Part shown: in pieces, positions 30,687-37,502 of the stretch
Numbering within the stretch: the stretch's first letter is position 1
How the letters are laid out: each line of letters begins with the position of its first letter
NCBI GenBank assembly: GCA_963733265.1
Contig: CAVTCF010000003.1
Span: 310,001 to 374,000, forward strand
DNA length: 64,000 nt
Reading direction: 5' to 3'
From: PALSA-1006 sp963733265
Lineage (GTDB): Bacteria > Pseudomonadota > Gammaproteobacteria > Burkholderiales > Gallionellaceae
Translations under genes and position numbers: made by a program
Notes under the pieces: model-generated
What the model saw: only the letters and a program-made list of their open reading frames with translations
The model's database searches: none
What the model was told of the DNA's origin: nothing

Positions 30687-30924
30687 GATATAGCTCCAGT
30701 AGTTGGTAACTAAGTCATGGCGATCTCCTTTTTAAGAATAAATTTGAAATTCATCATACATTAACGCTTGATAGACTATTTTGTTGACGAGACTCTGATT
30801 CCTTCAAAATCGAGCTTAAAATCAAGTCATAATATGCTTGGAAGTTTGCATAGTTTGCAACACAACTCATTACCAACCATAACCTGGTGGCTTCGGTTCC
30901 GGTGCATCAAGAATCAAAAACATC
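30687..30924. other. Intergenic stretch with a two-codon mini-ORF
   Basis: AT-rich DNA upstream of the 105-residue gene. On the minus strand AAGGAGATCGCC precedes ATGACTTAG (30718-30710), a perfect ribosome-binding site leading to a two-codon frame. No longer gene is supported. It may be the scar of a deleted upstream gene. Confidence 0.35.
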
Positions 30925-31000
30925 GACGTATGACGCGTGCCCGGTGCTGAAAGGATAGGCGCTGATCTAGATCGAAGTTCCAGTGAGCGGCGTCCCTGAC
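30925..31000 (+). repeat. 23S rRNA core fragment C (degenerate)
   Basis: GACGTA, TGACGCGTGCCCGGTGCTG and GATCGAAGTTCCAGTGAGCG align in order to 23S 24995-25090, with small deletions (about 7 bases near the start and about 8 in the middle) and more mismatches than A or B. It ends about 10 bases before the helicase stop codon (31011-31013, minus strand). Confidence 0.75.
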
Positions 31001-31010
31001 CCATGCGAAG

Positions 31011-33476
31011 CTACCTCGCCCGCAAAGTGTCCGCCAACACCGAAAGCGCATCGGCAAGCCGTTTCGCTGTTTCAGGTGGTGGCAGCGGCACCTTGAGACT
31101 ACGGGTACCCGTAGTTGGATCGCGTTCGATCCAGGGATGGGATACCGACTCCCCATTGTTGGTCGCCGTCAACGCGGTGACTAACTGGGAGCCAAACTGT
31201 AACAGTGCTCCCCAAGGATCAGAATTGATCTGTCCGATAGTTGCCTCCCCGGCTTCTTGCGCTTTCGCGCCGGCATCCGCTTTTTCCTCAGTGTTTATAG
31301 CCTCAACCGGCTCGTCCCCGGTTGAAGAGGACACACTGCCAGTTTCCTCTGACGGGCTGACGGCCTCGCCTTCACCCATATGACCGGTGACATTTTCCAC
31401 ATCTTTCATGAAGCGGTTGAGACGTGAGCCGCCAAGTGAAATATCGCCGATTCCCCCATCGAGGATGCCCGCCGAAAGCGAGCGTTTGAAAGCCAGCACC
31501 GAGAGCATGCCTTCCTCGATAGTGCCTTTGGATACAAAATTGACGATCTGCACCGGCTGCTTTTGCCCCATGCGATGAATGCGTGCGATGCGTTGTTCGA
31601 GGATGGCCGGATTCCACGGCAAGTCCATGTTTACCAGTGTGGAAGCATGTTGCAGATTAAGCCCTGTGCTGCCGGCATCGGTCGAGAGGAACACACGGCA
31701 GTTCGGATCGTCACGGAAACGTTCGATCAATGCCGGGCGTTTTTCGGACGGCACACCGCCGTGAAAACTGACATAGCCGATACCGCGTGTTTCCAACCGG
31801 CGAATGACAATCTCGTGAGTCCTTGTCCACTGGCTGAACACGACCGCTTTTGCTTCCGGCTGCACAAACAGGCCATCGAACAGTGCCGCCAGTTCGTCGG
31901 CTTTAACACCGTGATCGGTTTCATGATCGAGCAGAAAAGTGCTGTTGCACGACATGCGCATATTCTGCAAAGCGCAGGTTAGTCGCCGCTGATCCGTGTC
32001 CGACAGGAATTTCATCTTGCGCCAGCGCATCACGATTCTTCTCACCACCTCGGCGTTCTCCTCGTGGTAGATCGTCTGCATCTCGGTCATCGGCACCAGT
32101 AAATTCTGGTCGGTACGACCTGGAAGTTGCAACAGCACTTCTGATTTGCGACGACGAAGCATGACAGGTGCCAGCGTCTCGCCGATTTTTTCCAGTCCCG
32201 TATAGCCGGTTACACGTCCTGCTTCGTCCTTCACCTGATGCTCATGCAGCAGCTTCCAGGTTGGACCGAGGCGATGCTGGTCAACGAACTGGACGATGGA
32301 GATCAGTTCCTCCAGCTTGTTTTCCAGTGGCGTACCGGTCAACACGATGGCATAAGGACTATCTATACGTTTGAGCGCTTTCGCCGCAATCGTATTCCAG
32401 TTCTTTACCCGCTGCGCCTCGTCGACGATCACCAATTCCGGCTCCCAGGCCGTAATCAAATCCAGATCGGGTTTGATCTTTTCATAGTTGGTGATCTTGC
32501 AAAAGTCATCCAGAGCATAATCCTTCTGACGCTGTGTTCTTCCGCCGGACAGAACTCTAGCCTCACGTCCGGAGAAACGCGCAATCTCGCTCTGCCACTG
32601 GTACTTGAGCGAGGTCGGGCAGATCACCAACACTTTGGATACGCCGAAATGACGCGCCAGAATCTCGGTTGCCGCGATGGCCTGGATGGTTTTGCCAAGG
32701 CCCATTTCATCGCCGATCAGCACACGACCGGCGCGCACGGCAAACAGTGCGCCCTCGGCCTGATAGGCATAGAGCGGTGCTTTGAGCATCTTCTTCAATA
32801 ACGGATCGTTTGCGCCGCGCGGAAAAATCTCATCCAACGCAGCAGCCCGTCTCTCAGCATCGCGCTGCCCTGCGACAAAATCGAGTGCGTCGTCATAAGC
32901 GCTCAACTCGTGGCCGCTTTTCGCCACTGCCGCGACAAAGCACTCCAACTCGCCGTAGCTGTTCTCGCGCAACACCCAGCCGCGTGACTCGTCAAACAGC
33001 AGCGCGGCAGCTTTGCTCACAGCAGGCGGACAATCCGTCCCGGCGCGAAAATAGATAGCCCGACCACTATCGTTACGCAAATACAGTTCAGAAAACGGCG
33101 GATGATAGCCGTGCGCGAATGCAGCCTTTGCGCCGCGCTTTTTCTCCAACTGAGCCAAAGTAAATTCGATGTGCTTGCAAGTGCCCAGTTCGTTGGTTGC
33201 GTAGTCCGGACAGGAACAGAAATTGTCGCCCGGCTTCAGTCCACGGATTGCCACGCGATAATGAGACTTGGACTGCGGGTTGCCAACACGAAAATCAGAG
33301 AAAAAAGGTTCGGTTCCAAGGCATTCCAGCTCGAACGATTGCTCGCGTCCAAACTGGCGCCGCAATGCGCGCTGCCAAGCGACAGGGGAAAGATCAGCCG
33401 GAGCATGGGTTCTGGAAAGCTTGGGTTCCTTGATCGGTTTGGTGGCCTTGCGTTTGGTCTTGATTGTTTTGATCAT
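31011..33476 (-). CDS. SNF2-family helicase/ATPase with N-terminal SWIM zinc finger
   Basis: 821 residues. A SWIM-type finger is at residues 87-102 (CSCPDYATNELGTCKH: C-x-C...C-x-H). The SNF2 motor follows: motif I GDEMGLGKT near residue 255, motif II VDEAQRVKN (DEAQ variant) near 350, and motif VI HRMGQKQPVQIVNF near 650. The C-terminal ~150 residues are acidic and low-complexity, then a Pro-rich segment. Such ATPases translocate on dsDNA; relatives occur in transcription recycling and in some phage-defence loci. It stands alone in the island with a 23S fragment at its 3' end. A defence role is only a possibility. Confidence 0.88.
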   Translation of the reverse strand: MIKTIKTKRKATKPIKEPKLSRTHAPADLSPVAWQRALRRQFGREQSFELECLGTEPFFSDFRVGNPQSKSHYRVAIRGLKPGDNFCSCPDYATNELGTCKHIEFTLAQLEKKRGAKAAFAHGYHPPFSELYLRNDSGRAIYFRAGTDCPPAVSKAAALLFDESRGWVLRENSYGELECFVAAVAKSGHELSAYDDALDFVAGQRDAERRAAALDEIFPRGANDPLLKKMLKAPLYAYQAEGALFAVRAGRVLIGDEMGLGKTIQAIAATEILARHFGVSKVLVICPTSLKYQWQSEIARFSGREARVLSGGRTQRQKDYALDDFCKITNYEKIKPDLDLITAWEPELVIVDEAQRVKNWNTIAAKALKRIDSPYAIVLTGTPLENKLEELISIVQFVDQHRLGPTWKLLHEHQVKDEAGRVTGYTGLEKIGETLAPVMLRRRKSEVLLQLPGRTDQNLLVPMTEMQTIYHEENAEVVRRIVMRWRKMKFLSDTDQRRLTCALQNMRMSCNSTFLLDHETDHGVKADELAALFDGLFVQPEAKAVVFSQWTRTHEIVIRRLETRGIGYVSFHGGVPSEKRPALIERFRDDPNCRVFLSTDAGSTGLNLQHASTLVNMDLPWNPAILEQRIARIHRMGQKQPVQIVNFVSKGTIEEGMLSVLAFKRSLSAGILDGGIGDISLGGSRLNRFMKDVENVTGHMGEGEAVSPSEETGSVSSSTGDEPVEAINTEEKADAGAKAQEAGEATIGQINSDPWGALLQFGSQLVTALTATNNGESVSHPWIERDPTTGTRSLKVPLPPPETAKRLADALSVLADTLRAR

Positions 33477-33558
33477 GTTGTGACTCTGTAGAATGGCGCA
33501 TCGCGCCGAATATCGCTACTCGGATGATAAATGAAATTGTCTACAACTGGCATCATAA

Positions 33559-33676
33559 CGTAGCCCGGATGAAACAAAGTGAAATCCGGGAGCGACCGTC
33601 AGGGCGCAGAAATCATCTTAGAATTCAATGGTGCGTCATGAGTCCCGGATTCCATTGCATTCCATCCGGGTTACGC
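33559..33676. repeat. Interspersed palindromic repeat pair (GTAGCCCGGAT type)
   Basis: Two CCCGGAT...ATCCGGG hairpins (33564-33570/33584-33590 and 33644-33650/33664-33670), framed by CGTAGCCCGGATGAAACAAAG and CATCCGGGTTACG, in opposite orientation. This is a common proteobacterial REP-type element. It reaches into the 3' end of the gene at 33671. Confidence 0.7.
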
Positions 33677-34213
33677 GGGGCACTCCGGTTTGGATGCCCT
33701 TCGTTTCACATCAACATCTGTTGCAATAGGCAATGCCAGAAAATCTATTTCAGGCATTTCAGCATATTCGTGGAGAAATGGCAGATACAGGCGAATCATC
33801 CAATCACCGTTTGATTTCAGTGCTGCATAAGGGTGAAGTAGCTCGCCGTCTTCGCGCATCCGATCAAAGCGCAATAATCCATTGTTCGGATACTTTACCA
33901 CAGCCTCATCCGCCCACATTTCCTTGAACATGCGAGAAACGTCCTCATGAGAATATCCGGGATGACCAGGCGTATCCGCTTCGTGGATTGCGCCCTCAAT
34001 GGCATCATCAAGGCTGAGATAACAACCGGGTAGATCGTATTCATCAAAGACTGTTTCTGCGACCGGATACGGTGGCCCGTTGTACCAACTTGCATCACGC
34101 CCCTCTTCAATATGGATGGCTGTAATGGTTCGAGTACCAACATCGGTGCAGCGCCAGACAAATCCAGCGGATGCAAAAAATTCAAGGCCAATATAAAAAT
34201 CAGTATGTAGCAT
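33671..34213 (-). CDS. Conserved hypothetical protein, 180 residues
   Basis: Starts at the ATG at 34213. Contains WRCTDVGTRTITAIHIEEG, YPVAETVFDEYDLPGC and HPGYSHEDVSRMFKEMW. These segments resemble a recurring hypothetical family found in accessory regions, perhaps an immunity-type or sensor protein. No catalytic residues or membrane parts stand out. The last ~10 codons (RRASKPECPA) are probably contributed by the adjacent palindromic repeat. Function unknown. Confidence 0.65.
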   Translation of the reverse strand: MLHTDFYIGLEFFASAGFVWRCTDVGTRTITAIHIEEGRDASWYNGPPYPVAETVFDEYDLPGCYLSLDDAIEGAIHEADTPGHPGYSHEDVSRMFKEMWADEAVVKYPNNGLLRFDRMREDGELLHPYAALKSNGDWMIRLYLPFLHEYAEMPEIDFLALPIATDVDVKRRASKPECPA

Positions 34214-34294
34214 GCGGTTACACGGTTTTAGTTTGTGGATCGCTTAAAAGTAATGTTGGTATTATAGAATAGCCGAATAACCAGAGGGGAAATT

Positions 34295-34756
34295 GTGATG
34301 ATGCTGGCTTTTTATTCCAGATTTGGCGAGCTCGCGTTCAAGGAAACTCGGTCGGTTACCATTCCTGCGGGGAATCCGGTACCGGCTGACGATTATGGCT
34401 TTCTGGAGTATTACTGTACTGACGAAAATTGCGACTGCCACCGCGTGATTATCCGTGTCGTAGGCCGACTCAGTGGCGACAAGGTTTGGGCAACAATCAG
34501 CTACGGATGGAAAAGTGCCGCCTTCTATCGCAAGTGGTCACCGGGGGTAGATTATGCCGAAGAATGGATTCGTCCGACTCTCGTCCCACTCAATCCGCAG
34601 TCCGAACACGCAGAGGACTTTCTCGCTTTTTTCGGACAAATGATCCAAGACAAAACCTATGTCGATCGGCTAAAGCGTCATTACAAGATGTTCAGAAATT
34701 CTCAGAGCCAGTCGAAGCGAGTGAGCGCAAAGAAGACTATGGGATTCTTGTCTTGA
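34295..34756 (+). CDS. Conserved hypothetical protein with a Cys cluster
   Basis: 153 residues. A possible metal site is in YYCTDENCDCHRVIIRV, and the later ISYGWKSAAFYRKW and SEHAEDFLAFF are conserved-looking. The final ~20 residues (KRVSAKKTMGFLS) read in another frame through what is left of a DUF4160-type gene, so the natural C-terminus may have been replaced. The stop TGA overlaps an ATG at 34756. Function not recognised. Confidence 0.6.
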   Translation: MMMLAFYSRFGELAFKETRSVTIPAGNPVPADDYGFLEYYCTDENCDCHRVIIRVVGRLSGDKVWATISYGWKSAAFYRKWSPGVDYAEEWIRPTLVPLNPQSEHAEDFLAFFGQMIQDKTYVDRLKRHYKMFRNSQSQSKRVSAKKTMGFLS

Positions 34757-34952
34757 TGTATTTTAAAGATAATCGCCGCCATCATCTTCCACATATCCAT
34801 GTTAGACATCAATGTTGATTTCAGTGAGGTCATTGTTCGAACGTCTGCGGGTGGATTATAGTACGGTGGTCTGGCCAGGGGAAATTGATGTTGCCCCCGA
34901 AACGCTTTACGATGATTCAGTGCCGCTTGCGTCATCAAACGAACTCACCTAA
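34717..34952 (+). pseudogene. Collapsed DUF4160-DUF2442 gene pair
   Basis: 34729-34818 encodes YGILVLMYFKDN and HHLPHIHVR, the hallmark start of DUF4160 proteins. A second frame at 34812-34952 encodes RVDYSTVVWPGEIDVAPETL, the hallmark C-terminus of DUF2442. The two families are normally adjacent full-length partners (a putative toxin-antitoxin pair). Here the end of the first and the beginning of the second are deleted, leaving a 7-base frame overlap. Confidence 0.65.
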
Positions 34953-35106
34953 AGTTCGTCACTTGCAAATTCGCTGCACGTACTGCTCCCCCGCAAATAT
35001 GGTGGCATGTACACGGCGGATTTCTCAGAGCCGGAACTGGCGCAAGAAAAGTTTCCGTATTGCCGGAATGTGTTGCCAGTGGCATAACTTGTTCGATGGT
35101 AAGAAA

Positions 35107-35727
35107 ATGACTCTAAGCATAAGCATCCTCACCCGCACACTTGCCCTTGTCCTTGGGCTTTTCTTCTCCTCACTGGCGCTGTCAGCCAATCCGCAGCCAC
35201 CCGAGCAATCAACAGCTCGGCAAGCTCTACGCACAGATACCAAAGAACGCATTGTGTTGATGCCGCTACGCTTGGGAGAGGAGGACAAGAGTCGTCAAGC
35301 GGCAATGGAGGTGGCTTTGCTTGAAGGGCTGCAACAAAAGTATGAAGTGTTTTCCGGCGAGGTGGTCGCCAAGAAAGCGCGCGCGATATTCTTGAAGGAA
35401 TCGAGAAACACCACTCATACAGAATGCGACGAAATCCGCTGTCTGCAAAATATAGCCGAAGCTTTTCAAGCCGAGCTACTTGCCATTGCCAGTGTATCCA
35501 AACAAGCGGACGGTTATTTTATTGCTCTGAGCATCCAGAATATTTTCGACAACAAAGTCGTGTACTCCAAGTCCACACCATGTAAAAATTGCGATGCTTA
35601 TCAGGTGGTCGAAAAGCTCAAAGAGATTAGTGGTGCTGGTGCCAATACCAGCAATACCAGCAGGAGCTTGGGGTCAGGAGCTTGGGGTCAAGTCTTTCAT
35701 TATCACATTCCCGAAGGAACGCGATAA
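35107..35727 (+). CDS. Exported protein of unknown function, C-terminally truncated
   Basis: 206 residues from the ATG at 35107; the frame is open upstream, but the signal peptide (LALVLGLFFSSLALSANPQ) fixes the start. The mature part (IVLMPLRLGEEDKSRQAAME and CDEIRCLQNIAEAFQAELLA) looks like the periplasmic N-terminal domain found before other modules in larger exported proteins. The frame then runs through two tandem copies of GGAGCTTGGGGTCA (35663-35690) and ends inside the toxin remnant, so the original C-terminal part is lost. Confidence 0.55.
   Translation: MTLSISILTRTLALVLGLFFSSLALSANPQPPEQSTARQALRTDTKERIVLMPLRLGEEDKSRQAAMEVALLEGLQQKYEVFSGEVVAKKARAIFLKESRNTTHTECDEIRCLQNIAEAFQAELLAIASVSKQADGYFIALSIQNIFDNKVVYSKSTPCKNCDAYQVVEKLKEISGAGANTSNTSRSLGSGAWGQVFHYHIPEGTR
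35663..35690. repeat. Tandem 14-bp repeat at a gene junction
   Basis: Two exact copies of GGAGCTTGGGGTCA back to back, then AGTCTTTCATTATCACATTC. It sits where the exported-protein gene meets the ParE remnant and marks the junction. Confidence 0.65.
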
Positions 35728-35935
35728 ATGATGTGAAAGGGAAAACGCTTCAATCCGGCTTTGTGGATATCGGGTGCGCCAATAGCCGGATAAAAATTGG
35801 GCGCAGTGCAAATATGAGCCATGACCGATTCGAATTCTTTCGATAGTCTGCACTCAAACCGGGCAGTCTGCCTTCGTAGAAATTAACGTTATCGTAGTGT
35901 TCGGCAGTTGCGGCAAGGTGGAACCGGTATTTCAT
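35703..35935 (-). pseudogene. RelE/ParE-family toxin, frameshifted
   Basis: From the ATG at 35935 the frame gives MKYRFHLAATAEHYDNVNFY and GLSADY, a typical ParE start. After a 1-base shift near codon 37 the next frame continues SKEFESVMAHICTAPNFYP and then GLKRFPFHIIYRVP to TGA at 35703-35705. The conserved toxin C-terminus after HIIYR is missing. It overlaps the antitoxin gene by 4 bases, so the pair was once a normal antitoxin-toxin operon. Confidence 0.75.
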
Positions 35936-36156
35936 CGCAACAGCGCGCGGGCGGCGGCACTGACTTCTTCGGAGGAAACGGTATCGGTCACGCCGCTGTC
36001 AATTTCCGCAGAACGACGCAGTGCTTCGGCATGCCATGCCTCCGCAATCTCATCCTCATCTTGAGCTTCAAGGCTGAGTAATAATTTATGCGCAAGCTCG
36101 GCACGTTGTTTCAGGGGCAGATGCAGTGCGGTGTCTTCAAGTGTTTCTGTATTCAT
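35932..36156 (-). CDS. Addiction-module antitoxin of the RelE/ParE partner type
   Basis: 74 residues from the ATG at 36156, which has AAAGGAT upstream; the open frame runs further up. Sequence ALHLPLKQRAELAHKLLLSL and IAEAWHAEALRRSAEIDSG is the typical small helical antitoxin of the putative addiction-module component family (TIGR02574-like). The partner toxin is frameshifted, so this is an orphan antitoxin. Confidence 0.8.
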   Translation of the reverse strand: MNTETLEDTALHLPLKQRAELAHKLLLSLEAQDEDEIAEAWHAEALRRSAEIDSGVTDTVSSEEVSAAARALLR

Positions 36157-36187
36157 GGTGATCCTTTCAACTCGCGTGAAGCGTATT

Positions 36188-36219
36188 GTAGGGTGCCATG
36201 AAACGAAGCGCAATGCACG
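36188..36219. repeat. Interspersed GTAGGGTGC-type repeat
   Basis: TGTAGGGTGCCATGAAACG then AAGCGCAATGCAC matches a widespread proteobacterial repeat. It ends just before 23S fragment D. Confidence 0.5.
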
Positions 36220-36225
36220 GAAGTT

Positions 36226-36309
36226 TGAGTGTGCCGCCTGCCCAATGCTGGAAGGTTAAGTGCTTGATCGAAGACTCATTAAAACAGCGTCCGTAACTAT
36301 AACGGTGTA
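36226..36309 (+). repeat. 23S rRNA core fragment D
   Basis: GAGTGTGCCGCCTGCCC and TGCTGGAAGGTTAA align to 25003-25036, then about 16 bases are missing, then GCTTGATCGAAG...GTCCGTAACTATAACGGTG aligns to 25051-25095. Like fragment C it starts further upstream in 23S than A and B. It ends about 24 bases before the moeB stop and is the right-hand limit of the island. Confidence 0.85.
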
Positions 36310-36333
36310 AACCGACACTCGCTAATGCAGAAA

Positions 36334-37083
36334 TTACCGTTGATTACAAACTGAACAATATTTATCGCGACTGAGTTTGATTGCTCGCATTTCCATGTTC
36401 AGTGCATCCAGCAATAATACTTTCCCGCATAGCGAAGTCCCTGTTTCAGCCAATAACTTTATAGCTTCGTTGGCTTGCATGGTGCCAATAATGCCAACTA
36501 ACGGAGCAAATACGCCCATCACTGCGCAACGCATTTCCTCTGCATCAGTTTCTTCCGGATAAAGACAGTTGTAGCAGGGGGTTTCTGGAATACGAAAATC
36601 GAAAACGCTGACTTGTCCTGCAAAACGAATTGCAGCACCCGAGACAAGCGGTTTGTTTAATTGAACGCATGCTCGATTTAAGGCGTATCGCGTGGAAAAG
36701 TTGTCGCTACAGTCAAGCACAATATCAGCAAGCTTAACTAATGCGAGCAAGCGTTCACCCGCAATGCGCTCATTCAAACCAACGACGCGTACATCAGGAT
36801 TAATTTCAGCCAAAGTATTTTGTGCGGATGCAACTTTGCTTTGACCTATACTGGAAGTTCGATGCAAAATTTGGCGCTGCAAGTTGGTGAGATCAACGCT
36901 GTCGTCATCACACAGTGTAATGGAACCGACCCCACTGGCAGCCAAGAACATCGAAGCCGGGGAACCCAGTCCTCCCGCGCCGACGATGAGAGCATGAGAG
37001 TCAATTAATTTTTGCTGACCTTCGATGCCAATTTCCGGCAGCAAGATATGGCGACTGTAACGAAGAAGTTGCTGATCATCCAT
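36334..37083 (-). CDS. moeB: HesA/MoeB/ThiF-family sulfur-carrier adenylyltransferase
   Basis: 249 residues. The nucleotide loop IVGAGGLGSPASMFLAASGVG, the activation motif LTNLQRQILH and the zinc Cys pairs CYNCLYP and CSVCNQR are all present. It adenylates the C-terminal Gly of MoaD or ThiS. No rhodanese domain is fused. It is the last gene of the - strand run gpmI-envC-ctpA-(hypothetical)-moeB. Confidence 0.93.
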   Translation of the reverse strand: MDDQQLLRYSRHILLPEIGIEGQQKLIDSHALIVGAGGLGSPASMFLAASGVGSITLCDDDSVDLTNLQRQILHRTSSIGQSKVASAQNTLAEINPDVRVVGLNERIAGERLLALVKLADIVLDCSDNFSTRYALNRACVQLNKPLVSGAAIRFAGQVSVFDFRIPETPCYNCLYPEETDAEEMRCAVMGVFAPLVGIIGTMQANEAIKLLAETGTSLCGKVLLLDALNMEMRAIKLSRDKYCSVCNQR

Positions 37084-37093
37084 GCACTAATAA

Positions 37094-37498
37094 TTATTTA
37101 TATTCGCGCACGTCTTTGCGTGGCTCATCATGAATGTCGTGCTGCTGTTGTTCGTAAACTTTTGCAAATACTTCTGATTCATTTTTTTTGGTGGGGTGTT
37201 CCGGAGTGATCATGTTGTGGCGCTGCACATCTTCGCAGTAATGCACCACTTGTTTATGCACCATGTCCAAAAGACTCTCTTTGAAATGAAAGCCTTCCTT
37301 GGTGAGCGCATTCTCCAAGCCTTCATGCGTGTAATGCTCCAGGCTGTAGTGAATGATCAGGCTATTTGGATGCTTGCCGATTTCAACCTTCATGTTCTCC
37401 ATTCCATTCAATAGCGAGAATGCCTGTTCCGCCAGAAAACCCGGCTCGTCAGAAAAAGTCAGTTCTCGCGTTTTTAGAAGTTCGAATGGATTATTCAT
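37094..37498 (-). CDS. Conserved hypothetical protein between ctpA and moeB
   Basis: 134 residues. MENMKVEIGKHPNSLIIHYS followed by GLENALTKEGFHF resembles an HMA/ferredoxin-like beta-alpha-beta unit without its metal Cys pair. The C-terminus is charged (HDIHDEPRKDVREYK). It lies 4 bases from the ctpA stop and 10 bases from moeB, clearly in the same operon. The function is not known. Confidence 0.75.
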   Translation of the reverse strand: MNNPFELLKTRELTFSDEPGFLAEQAFSLLNGMENMKVEIGKHPNSLIIHYSLEHYTHEGLENALTKEGFHFKESLLDMVHKQVVHYCEDVQRHNMITPEHPTKKNESEVFAKVYEQQQHDIHDEPRKDVREYK

Positions 37499-37502
37499 CG
37501 GT

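Noticed and set aside
28000..31010. Integron cassette array
   Set aside because: The gene-plus-tag order recalls gene cassettes, but there is no GTTRRRY/RYYYAAC attC structure and no integron integrase in the window.
34885..35106. N-terminal extension of the exported protein gene (74 codons)
   Set aside because: The signal peptide begins at 35107; the upstream codons read through DUF2442 remnant and non-coding DNA.
26390..36320. Prophage or integrative conjugative element
   Set aside because: No integrase, capsid, terminase, relaxase or tRNA-derived att repeat is visible; the content is toxin-antitoxin modules, single genes and repeats.
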